A DNA stretch of 64,000 nucleotides from NCBI RefSeq assembly GCF_902686445.1, contig NC_062224.1, positions 49,351,156 to 49,415,155 of the forward strand, given 5' to 3'. The DNA comes from Sciurus carolinensis (lineage: Eukaryota; Chordata; Mammalia; Rodentia; Sciuridae). The notes beneath the pieces are model-generated. The model saw only the letters and a program-made list of their open reading frames with translations, ran no database searches and was not told the origin of the DNA. Positions 37,001-49,000 of this stretch are shown piece after piece. The position numbers and the translations under genes are program-made. The stretch's first letter is position 1, and every line of letters starts with the position of its first letter.

Positions 37001-40000
37001 TTCATTTGCTGAGAGAAAGCGGTTTAGTTTGAATCTGTCCCAGTTATTGACTCTTGCTTTTATTTCTTGTGCTATGGGAGTCCTGTTAAGGAAGTCTGAT
37101 CCTAAGCCAACAAGTTGAAGATTTGGACCTACTTTTTCTTCTATAAGATGCAAGGTCTCTGGTCTGATTTCAGGGTCCTTGATCCATTGTGAGTTGATTT
37201 TTGTGCAGGGTGAGAGATAGGGGTTTAGTTTCATTCTGTTGCGTATGGATTTCCAGTTTTCCCAGCACCATTTGTTGAAGAGGCTATCTTTTCTCCATTG
37301 CATATTTTTTGCACCTTTGTCTAGTATGAGAAAATTGTATTTATTTGGATTTTGTCTGTGTCCTCTATTCTGTACTATTGATCTACCTGTCTATTTTGGT
37401 GCCAATACCATGCCATTTTTGTTACTATTGCTTTGTAGTATAGTTGAAGTTCTGGTATTGCGATACCCCCTACTTCATTCTTCCTGCTAAGGATTGCTTT
37501 AGCTATTCTGGGTTTCTTATTCTTCCAGATGAATTTCATGATTGCTTGCTCTATTTCTGTAAGGTATGTCATTGGGATTTTAATTGGAATTGCATTGAAT
37601 CTGTATAGCACTTTTGGTAGTATGGCCATTTTGACAAAATTAATTCTGCCTATCCAAGAACATGGGAGATCTTTCTATCTTCTAAGGTCTTCCTCAATTT
37701 CTTTCTTCAATGTTTTATAGTTTTCATTGTAGAGATCTTTTACCTCTTTGGTTAGATTTATTCCCAAGTATTTTATTTTTTTGAGGCTATTGCAAATGGA
37801 GTTGTTTTCCTCATTTCCCTTTCAGATGTTTCATCACTTGCATATAAAAATGCTTTAGATTTATGTGTGTTGATTTTATAGCCTGCTTTTTTGCTGAATT
37901 CATTGATGAGGTCTAGAAGTTTTCTGGAGGAGTTTTTTGGATCCTCTAAATATAGAATCATGTCATCAGCAAATAGTGACAGCTTAAGTTCCTCTTTTCC
38001 TATTCGTATCCCTTTAATTTCTTTAGTCTGTCTAATTGTTCTGGCTAGAGTTTCGAGGACAATGTTGAATAGAAGTGGTGAAATAAGACATCCCTGTCTT
38101 GTTCCAGTTTTCAAAGGGAATGCTTTCAGTTTTTCTCCATTAAGAATGATGTTGACCTTGGGCTTAGCATAAATAGCCTTTACAATGTTCAGGTATGTTC
38201 CTACTATCCGTATTTTTTCTAGTGTTTTGAGCATGAAAGGGTGTTGTATTTTGTCGAACGCTTTTTCTGCATCAATTGAAATAACCATATGATTCTTATC
38301 CTTAAGTCTATTGATATGATGGATTATGTTTATTGATTTACGGATGTTAAACAATCCTTGCATTCCAGGGATGAACCCCACTTGATCGTGGTGCACAATT
38401 TTCTTAATATGTTTTTGGATATGGTTTGCTAGTATTTTGTTAAGGATCTTTGCATCTATATTCATCAAGGATATTGGTCTAAAATTTTTCTTTCCTTCAT
38501 GTGTCTTTGCCTGGTTTGGGTATGAGGGTGATATTAGCTTCCTAGAATGAGTTTGGTAGGGTTCCCTCCTTTTCTATTTCCTGGAATACTTTGAGAAGTA
38601 TTGGAATGAGTTCTTCTTTGAAGGTCTTGTAGAACTCGGCTGAGAATCTGTCTGGTCCTGGGCTTTTCTTGGATGGTAGGTTTTTAATGGCTTCCTCTCT
38701 TTCATTGCTTGATATTGATCTGTTTAAATTGTGTATGTCCTCCTGGTTCAGTTTGGGAGGAGCATATGTCTCTAGAAATTTGTCAATGTCTTCGGTAGTT
38801 TCTATTTTGTTGCAATACAAATTTTCGAAGTAGTTTCTCATTATGTTATGTATCTCAGTGGTGTCTGTTGTGATGTTTCCTTTTTCATCATGAATTTTAG
38901 TAATTTGAGTTCTCTCTCTCCTTCTCTTTGTTAGTGTGGCTAAAGGTTTGTCTATTTTGTTTACTTTTTCAAAGAACCAACTTTTGTTTTGTCAATTTTT
39001 TGAATTGTTTCTTTTGTTTCAATTTCATTGATTTCAGCTCTGATTTTAATTATTTCCTGTCTTCTACTACTTTTGCTGTTATTCTGTTCTTTTTCTAGGG
39101 CTTTGAGCTGTAATGTTAGGTCATTTAGTTGTTGACTTTTCATTCTTTTCTGGAATGCGCTCCATGCAATGAATTTTCCTCTTAGTACCGCTTTCATAGT
39201 GTCCCAGAGATTTTGATATGTTGTATCGTCATTCTCATTGACCTCTAAGAATTTTTTTATCTCCTCCCTGATGTTTTCTGTTATCCATGTTTCATTCAAT
39301 AGCATATTATTTAGTCTCCAGGTGTTGGAATAGTTTCTGTTTTTTATTTTATCATTGATTTCTGATTTTATTCCATTATGATCTGATAGACCACAAGGCA
39401 GTATCTCAATTTTTTTGCATTTCCTAAGGGCTGCTTTGTGGCATAACATATGGTCTATTATCAAGAAGGTTTCGTGTGCTGCTGAGAAGAAAGTGAATCC
39501 ACTCGTTGATGGATGGAATATTCTATATATGTCTATTAAGTCTAGGATATTGATTGTGTTGTTGAGTTCTATGGTTTCTTTGGTTGGCTTTTGTTTGGAA
39601 GATCTATCTAGTGGTGACAGTGGTGCATTAAAGTCACCCAGAATTATTGTGTTGTGGTCTATTTGATTCCTGAAATTGAGAAGGATTTGTTTGATGTACA
39701 GGGATGCACCATTGTTTGGGGCATAAATATTTACTATCGTTATGTCTTCCTGATTTATGGTTCCCTTAAGCAGTTGAAATGTCCTTCTTTATCCCTTCTG
39801 ACTAACTTTGGCTTGAAGTCCACTTTATCTGATATAAGAATGGAAACCCCCACTTTTTTACTGAGTCCATGTGCATGGTAGGTTTTTCCCATTCTTTCAC
39901 CTTTAGTCTGTTGATGTCTTTTTCCATGAGATGAGTCTCTTGCAGGCAGCATATTGTTGGGTCTTTCTTTTTAATCCATTCTGCCAGTCTGTGTCTTTTG

Positions 40001-43000
40001 ATTGATGAGTTTAGGCCATTAATGTTCAGGGTTATTATTGAGATATGATTTGTATTCCCAGTCATTTGGGCTTATTTTTGGTTTTTAATTTGGCTTGGTT
40101 TCTCCTTTGAGTGGTTTTTCTCTAAGGTAGTTCCTCCCTTTGCTGACCTACATTGTTATTTTTCATTTCCTCCTCATGGAATATTTTGTTGAGAACATTC
40201 TGTAGTGCAGGCTTTTCTATTTGTAAATTCTTTTAACTTTTGTTTATCATGGAAGGATTTTATTTCATCTTCAAATTCAAAGGTTAGTTTTGCTGGGTAT
40301 AGGATTCTTGGTTGGCAATCATGTTCTTTCAGAGCTTGAAATATGTTGTTCCAGGCCCTTCTAGCTTTTAGAGTTTGGGTTGAGAAGTCTGCTGCTGTCC
40401 GTATTGGTTTACCCCTATATGTAATCTGATGCTTTTCTCTCGCAACCTTCAAAATCCTATTTTTATTTTGAATGTTAGGCATTTTCATTATAATGTGCCT
40501 TGGTGTGGATCTGTTGTGATTTTGTGCATTTGGTGTTCTGTAAGCCTCTTGTATTTGATTTTCCATTTCATTCTTCAGGTTTGGGAAGTTTTCTGATATT
40601 ATTATAGGTTGTTCATTCCTTTGGTTTGTATCTCTGTGCCTTCCTCGATCCCAATAATTCTTAAACTTGGTCTTTTCATGATGTTCCATAGTTCTTGGAG
40701 ATTCTGTTCATGGTTTCTTACCATCTTCTCTGATTGGGCAACTTTATTTTCAAGATTAAATATTTTGTCTTCATTGACTGAGGTTCTGTCTTCCAAGTGG
40801 TCTAGTCTTTTGTTTATGCTTTCCATTGAGTTTTTTATTTGGTTTATTGTTTCCTTCATTTCAAGGATTTCCAATTGGTTTTTTTTTTTTTTTTTTTTTT
40901 TTGAGAATCTCTATCTCTTTGTTGAAATGATCTTTTGCTTCCTGCAGTTGCTCTTTCAACTGCTTATTGGTATTATCAATCATTGTCTGCATTTGCTCTC
41001 TTAACTCATCCTTTGCTCCATGAATCATCTTAATCATGTATAATCTGAAGTCCTTTTCTGACATTTCTTCTACCATACTGTCATTGGATTCTATTAATAT
41101 AGAATCTAGATTTGTTTGGATCATTTTCTTTCCTTGTTTTTTCATGTTGTTCATGTATCTTCCCCTCTAGCAGTGCAGATCTGGGGTATTGCAGATTCCC
41201 CCCTATAGACTTATAGTGGCCCTATAGGTTTCCAAAACCTTTTCTTTAAGGGGAGATCAATATTAGTAGTGCTCACTTCAGATACTATGCAATCCTAGAC
41301 CAAATAGCCGCTATGAGGACAATAACAAAATTGTCGTAATAAACAGAATGAGTTCAACTATTATCTTCAGTATAACCAACAGATTTGCAATAAGGTCTGC
41401 AGTTTCTAATGGAGGACAAAGAGGATGCAGAGGGATGTAGGATGTAGCTATTAATGGAATAAGAAAAGAATATATAGAAGTTCTAGATAATAGAAAGGGC
41501 GAGAGTGTAATCAAAAGAAATTGGATGTTAGCATGCAAAAAGGGAGAAAGAGACTCTGAGGGAATAGGTAAACAAAAGGAAAAGAGAGCCAAAAAAAGTA
41601 AAGAAATAAAAAATTAAAATTGTTCAATAAGGAAAAGAAAGATAATCTACACTATAACAGTCATATAGTATTCAAACCTCCCGGTCTTCAGTAGCCTGAT
41701 GCATGAGAGGTACCTAACAATGAGCTTCAAGTCTCCAGCAGGCATCTCAGGATGGGATTTTGCCCCACCTAAAGATCGGAGCTATGGTTTCCAGGATTAT
41801 CCAAGATGGCCGCTCTGGCTTCCAAATGTGTTGGCAAATGGGGAGCTGCAGCTCAGGGTGTGGATATGGTCGGCTGGAGGTCCTGGAGGCAGGCTGTGGT
41901 TAGTCAGGCAAGGGTTCTGGAGGTGGAGTGTGTTTGGTCTGGTTGCGGGATCCTGGAGGCCGGGTGCAATCAGTTGGTCTGGGGTCCTGGCGGCAGGGAG
42001 CAGTCAGTCGATGTGAGGGCCCTGGAGGCAGGGAGTGATCGGTTGCGCTGAGGGATCCTGGAGATGGGGCTCGGTCAGTCCAGCCAGGGGTCCTACAGGG
42101 CCTGGCTGTTGTCTCAAAATGGTGACAGCCATGTGTAATCAAACCTGCAGGTACTGTAACAGTGAACTTCCAGGCAACAGCAGGCAGCTGGTGCTCCGCT
42201 GGCGGTCTGCAGTCAGTCTGCTGGCAGCTGTCAGACGATTGGGAGGTGAACCTCGGGTGGTGGGTGATGGGTAGGTGAAAGGCAGGCAAAGGACAGGCAG
42301 GAGGCAGGCAAATGGCGGAGAATAGGTGCCTGATAGTGAGCAATCTGCACTCAAAAAAGGCGTCAATATGCTGGCAGACTGCAGGTGATCACAGTAGACA
42401 AATGGGGTAAACAGCAGGGGATCGATAAGCAGCAAAAACTGCCTCACCAAGAAACAGATATCCTCTGCTTGAAACCAGAGTTACGGAGCGACAAGGAACA
42501 CAGCCTCCCTCTAGTCCACCAGCAATTCTTAAAGAAAGGGTTTGGGGACCTCTGGGAACTTCTGAGACTCCAACTGGTGGCCCAGCAGGTCAAAACTGTT
42601 TTAAGGATAACACTAAAATGTTATTTGCCTTTTTTACACACATGAGTACACAGTGGATTTTTCCAGAGGTTATGTGACATGAGATATTGCAAGAATGTAA
42701 ACACAGAGAGATTAGAGTCCAGCTGTCCTCTAATATGCCAGCAGGTAAAGAGATTTGCAAAAGTGTAAAACAATGCTGTTCTTCTCATTGCAACTTTTTG
42801 GGTAAAATACAGTCTTTAATAAAAATATATTGTTTATGTCAACAACATGTGGACTATTAATGTTATGTTTTTGTTTTGGGGGTTCTTTTAAGGGGGTGGT
42901 GGGGATTGAACCCAGGGTCACTTAACCATTGAGCTACATTCCCAGTTCTTTTTATTTTTTATTTTGACACAGGGTCTCACTAAATTACTTAGGGTCTTGC

Positions 43001-46000
43001 TAAATTGCTGAGGCTGGCCTTGAACTCAGCCTTCTAAGTCACTGGAATTACAGGCGTGCAACACCATGCCCACTGGTTAGTGTTATTTTTAGATAAGTTA
43101 ATAATTAAAAATATTTAAAATTTCTTAGTTGTCTTTCTAATATGGTAACTATCAACTGATATATCACATATAAACAAAAGATATTTGAGGTCCTCGATGC
43201 TTCCCAAAAGTACAAAAGGAGACTAAGACCAAAAAGTTTGTGAACTATTACAGTTATAGATACATTTTTTAGAAAAAAAAAATACCAAGGGATTATTCAC
43301 TTGCAAATTGCATATTTACAGATCTTATAAAAGAAAGAGAAACCCAGTCCCATGTTCATAACTGGAGTGTGAAGTGCAGGTAACTTGGAAACACATATCA
43401 AGAGTGTTAACAAAGAGTATCTTATTCAACCTAAATATTGGGAATTTATCCTAAGAAAGCAATAACAGATTTAAACCAAGTTTTCTATAAAAATGTTCAC
43501 TGAAGTTCTGCTTATAAAGGAAAAAGAAGTAACTCATATCCAACAAAAATTTTTTAAATGAGGCAACAACATATACTTACAGGCTGTGAAAGATGTTCAC
43601 AGCAACGTTTAAGTGATAAGTTCAGGTAAAGATATAAAACAGTACTCCATCATGTAGAATGTAGAATTACATTGTCCCATCAATGTAGAATTACTAAAAA
43701 ACCATGTCAAAACTTTAAAGCATTGTTATCTGGCTGGTAGGATGATGAGTAATTTTTCAGTTTTTGCTTTGCCATATATATAAAAAAGACTATATAGCAG
43801 CCAAAATTTATTGAGTCCTTTCTACAAACCACATTATTTATGATCACTATTCATTTAATCCCTATAAGAAGGAACTATCATTAGTCCAGCTTTATAGAGG
43901 AGGAAAGGAATCCAGAGGCCTAAGGAACTTGCCCAAGGTCACAAAGCTACTAAAAGGTAGCCAGAACCCCAGAATTAATGACCTAACCTCAGAATTATAC
44001 AACCTAACTCCAAAACATACTTTTTACATAATTGATATTTTTAAAATAAATGAAAATAAGTTGCTGCTAGAATTCTGATTTTATGCCTGTAAGGACAAAA
44101 AAGATATAATGACTATGCAAACTGGAGTCAAGAGAGTTGCGACTGGTCATCATTACCCAAAATGCTCTTCAGCCAGTACAAAAGGTATGCATCTTACAAG
44201 ACAGAAAGAACAACATTAACCATGGACTTATGAAGAAATTCCCCCAGATGCCTTTTAGAACATTTAAATACCTGTGGCCAAAAAATGCAAATGGTTTATC
44301 CTGGATGATTGGCAGCAAAGCATGAGCAACTTCCTCAGCTACCTGGTTGATGTCATTTGCAAAAGGTTCTTCAAGGCGACTTTCTCTTCCAGCAAGTCTT
44401 AAAGAGAGCACTGGAGATTGGGAAACACAAGTAAGGGCATGTGATAATGAATGAGGTACTGTGATGTTTAAAGGGTCTTATATTTACACAATGTGAGCAC
44501 CTCCAAAGAAACAAATAATGAGTAAAAGGTTTAGAATCTGCTAATAAGAAAAACAACATGAAATACAAAAAACTAACTGTCTGAAAGATACCTTCTAATT
44601 TCAAAATACCCAGAAATAGATAGATAGATATAAGATGCATGTGATTAGATGCATAATGTAGCTCACAGTAAAGGAAGAACCTCGAAGAAGAATAAACTAA
44701 GAGGGAATTGAAATTTTCAGAGATGAGTATTACCAGTGATATGGGTATTCTGACAGCAATTTCCTCTACCAGAAACATAAAACACGAGATTTCAAAGGTG
44801 ACCAAAAGAGTTAAGAGACAAGACATTGGAATGCTTAAAATTTGAGAGTCAGAACTGAGTCCTCTACGTAAAACCGGGAAACTCTAAACTCTACACCCTC
44901 CATTGAGAAGTAGTGAGAGAAAAAATATATATCCTCCTAATGGCAAAGGAGAAAGTAGAAGTTTCTGATTTTGACTTTGGATGTAGGATGCTTGGGGAAT
45001 GTGCCCTTAGACTTTTTTTTATAACCAAAGCCTTGCATTTATGCAAATTTGAAGTTAGTTTATATTACCTTGATAATACAAGGAAAATGAAGTTGAAAAA
45101 ATAACTCTTAAGTGAACCTGTGTTAATAGCATCAAAGTAGCACCTTGTGTTAGAAGCACCCAGTATTGCCATTAAAAAGCATTGATAAGTTTCTCCTCAT
45201 GAATACATACACAGCATAAATCTTTCAGAATCAAGACTCAAGCTGATCCTAAATAGCAGCATGCCAGAGAAAGTCTAACACACTTAAAAAGGAGTATAAC
45301 AAAATCTAGCAATCAACAATATAAAAATCACAATGTCTAGGATCTAATAGAATTCACCAGACGTGCCAAAAAAGTGGGACACATTACTCATGTCATGTTT
45401 CCAGGGGTGGGGAGTGGGTATACAAACATGAGAAACAGACAAGAAATAACAAATGATGGAGTTAGAACCTTAAAACAGCTATTATAAATATGCGCTGTAA
45501 TATAAATGAAAACATGAATGTGATAAAAAGGAAGATTTTTAAAGACCCAAGGAGAATTTCTAGGGATGTGAAATACAGTCTCTGAAATTAAACATACACA
45601 CACGCATACACACACACCAGATGTGATTAACAGCAGATAAGACACAAAGAAGAAATAATAGTGAACTTGGAGCATTTAGAAAATGAAATATCCAAAATTA
45701 AGCATAGAGGGTATAGAATAAAAGGGGAAAAAATAGATGAGGTCCTGTGGATACAATATCTGTCAATTTAATATAAATATAGTCCAAGTCCCAGAAGGAC
45801 AGTAGAGAGAAAGGAAATAGACATTTGAAGAAATAATGGCTGAACATTTCCGAATTTGATAAAAAGTATAAAGTCACACATCTAGGAAACCCAAACAGAA
45901 TAAACAGTGAAAACCACATCAAGGTAAGTCATAATCAAATTGCTGAAAACATAATAAAAATAGTCTTAGGCATCTAAAGAAGAGATGCATAGAGATACAA

Positions 46001-49000
46001 ATGTAGGAATGACAGATTTCATGTCAGAAACTGCAACTCAACATGGGAAGGACAATTGTCAAGCTGGAATTCTATAATTAAATTTGGATATAGATTGTGA
46101 TAAATTAAATAAGCATATTGGAGATCCTAAACAAACACCTAAGAAAACAATGATTAATGGCTAATCACCCAGTGGTGGAAGTATATGAAAGGCTTAAAAA
46201 CAACTAATTCAAACGAAAAGAGAAGATGAAAGGAAAAAAAACATATGGGACAAATTGGAAAACAAATTGCAAGAGGTAGACTTAAATCTACCATATTAAT
46301 AATTATAAAGATGTGAAAGACTTGACAGACCAATAAAAGGCAGAGATAATCAGACTGACTTGAACACAGCAAAATATATCTACATGCCTATCAACAAGGG
46401 ACACATCTTAAGTATAAATCACAGAGAAAAGATAAAAGAATGGGGAAAGATAAATCATGCAAACAATCATAAAAGTAAATGGGAATGACTGTAATTAATA
46501 TCAGACAAAATGGACTTCAAAATAAGGGTTAAGGCGGGTGCAATGATACACAACTGTAGTCCCAGTGACTTGGGAGGCTGAGGCAAGAGGATTGAAAGTT
46601 GGAGGTCAGCCTGGGCAACTTAGGGAAACCCTGTCTCAAAAAAAAATATTTTTTTGAAGGATTGAGTCGATTGATGAATGGATTACGCAAATGTGGTGTA
46701 TATACACAATGGAGTTTTACTCAGTCATAAAGAAGAATGAAATCAAGGCATTTGCCAGTAAATGGGTAGAACTGGAGAACGTCGTGTTACCTGATGTAAG
46801 CCAAATTCAGAAAATCAAGGTCCAATGTTCTCCCTCATCCGCGGAAGCTAGAGTTGGATATCATAAAAGAAGAGGAAAGTCAACAGAATAGAAGGATTGA
46901 GAGGGAGGGAGGATGAACGGGTATGGGGAAGAAATACAGTATGAATTTGACAAAATTACACTAGGTGCCCCTATAAATAAACCACAGTGAATTCCACTTT
47001 TATGATTCTCTATAAAGCACCAATTACAAATATATAAATGAGTGGAAGTTAGACACCAGTAGAGAAGAAGGAGAAGTGGGGGAGGACAATGATGATTGAA
47101 ATGGAGTAAATTAAATTCCATGCGTGTATAATTATGTCAAAGTGAACTCAACTTTTAGGTACAACTATAATGCACCAATAAAAGAAAAGAAAAAAGAAAA
47201 AAACTGGGGGGGCGGGTAGATGTGGTAGAGCCCAGTAACACACACATACACGAAGACAGGGAAAAAAATAGGATTCCTAAATTTGCATGCACATAACAGA
47301 GCTTCAAAATACATAAAGCAATGCCGGACACCCGGCTCCAGCGACCAAAGTGCAGGATGAGGTGAAGCGGAGCAGGGCCCGGGCGGCCGGGCGCAAGACA
47401 GAGACTGAGCGGCTGCGGTGAGGACGCGGGAAGCTGGAGGAGAGGCGCAGCCAAAGGAGCCGCCGCACCAGCTCCTCCGCCTCCCGGGTTGAGGGGCTGC
47501 CTGAGCTCTTAAATTGGTTTCCACAGATTCATCCTGAGCCAAGAGAGTTTGAATAGGTGCTGAAGACTAAGGAAAACACTCAGCCATTGGGTCCTGAGAC
47601 ATTGGACTGGATATCTGGGGTGGTATCTTTCAAATTTAGCCAACTTGAACTAATAATAATTTGAGAATGCTCCATACAAGAGCAGGATGCACATTCTTCC
47701 AGTGCACATGGTAGATTTGCCAAAGTATACCGCATTCTGGGCCATATCACGTATCTAAATAAATTTAAAGGAACTGAAACCATACAAAGTGTATTCTCTG
47801 ATTCACAACACATTTAGGTGGAAATAATAGAAAGATGTCTGGAAAAATTCTAAGTACTTGAAAAGCAAACAATTCTAATCAATATGTGTCAAAGAATAAG
47901 CCATAGGAAGTACTGGAAAATATTGTGAATGGAAAGAAAATGAAATCAAATACTGAAAATTGTATGGTGCAGCTAAGGCAGTAATTAGAGGAGAATGTTT
48001 AGCATTACAGACATATTAAAAAGGAAGAATGTTCTATAATCAAAGACCTACTCTTCCCCCTTAAAAATGGACAAGGCTGGGGCTGGGGATATAGCTCAGT
48101 TGGTAGAGTGCTTGCCTTGCAAGCACAAGGCCCTGGGTTCAATCCCCAGCACCGCAAAAAAAAAAAAAAAAAAAATGGACAAGGCTAACACAGTGATGCA
48201 TGCCTGTAATCATTCGGGAGGTTGAGGCAGGAGGATTACAAGTTCCAGGCCTGCCTCAGCAACTTAAGGAGACCCTTTCTAAAAAGGACTGCAGATGTAG
48301 CTTAGTGGTAAAGTGCCCCAGGTTCAATCCCCAGTACAAAAAAATATAATAAGAAGAATATCACAAATTAAATTGCTTTCCTATATATCAGCAATGAATA
48401 GTTGGAATTTGAAATTAAAACTACAATTCCATTTATATTCCCACCAGAAAGAAAATATGAGACAAATATTTAGCCATAAATCTATTAAGGAATATGTACA
48501 AAATCGACATCAGAAAAGTGATAAAAATCTGATGAAAGAAATCAAAGGATATTTAAATAAATGGTGAAATACCCTATGTTTGTGGATAAGAGGACACAAT
48601 ATTGTTTTATTTGTTTTGCTTTAATTAGATGTTGATTTTCTACAATTCGATGTACAGATTCAATGCAATCCCAATTAAAATCTAACAAAATATTTTGTGG
48701 ATACTACAAGCTGGTTCCGAAGTTTACATGGGAGCTGGGGTGTCCTTAGTGGTACAGTTCTTGCCTAGCATGTACAAGGCCCTGCGTTCAATCCCTAGCA
48801 CCACAAAACCAAAGCAAAGTGAATATGGAAAGGCAAAAGAGGGCTGGTGTTGTAGCTTAGTGGTAGAGTGCCTGCCTGGTATCCATGAGGCACTGGGTTA
48901 GATCCTCAGCACCACCTAAATAAAATAGTTAAATAAAGGTATAGTGTCCATCTACAACTAAAAACAGATTTTTTTTTTTTTTACTGAAATCTGTTCTTTA

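Larger units (their letters stand above)
36021..42519 (-). mobile_element. L1 copy C, full length, 11-bp target-site duplication
   Basis: On the minus strand it runs from GGTGGACTAGAGGGAGGCTG at 42519 through a 5' UTR (to about 41160), ORF1 (41154-about 40170), ORF2 (40065-36284), a 3' UTR and an A-rich tail at 36021. CAGCAATTCTT lies on both sides at 36010-36020 and 42520-42530. Both ORFs are broken by numerous frameshifts, so it is inactive. Confidence 0.95.
35405..44271 (-). other. OLAH intron 3 (8.9 kb), contents
   Basis: Dominated by the full-length L1 copy C (36021-42519), which is transcribed in the same sense as OLAH. It also holds an LTR-like element at the 3' side, an antisense MEN SINE (42893-43080) and a MIR (43800-43990). 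It interrupts the catalytic Ser101 codon. No other exon was recognised. Confidence 0.85.

Noticed and set aside
41881..42100. Evenly spaced repeats that might suggest a CRISPR array
   Set aside because: Units are diverged tandem repeats without distinct spacers, inside a mammalian L1.
41699..42343. Frames of 79-147 codons around 42000
   Set aside because: They follow the 35-bp repeat in the L1 copy C 5' UTR and match no protein.
44371..44826. 151-codon minus-strand frame overlapping OLAH exon 3
   Set aside because: Hydrophobic residues come from AT-rich intron; it is out of frame with the exon.
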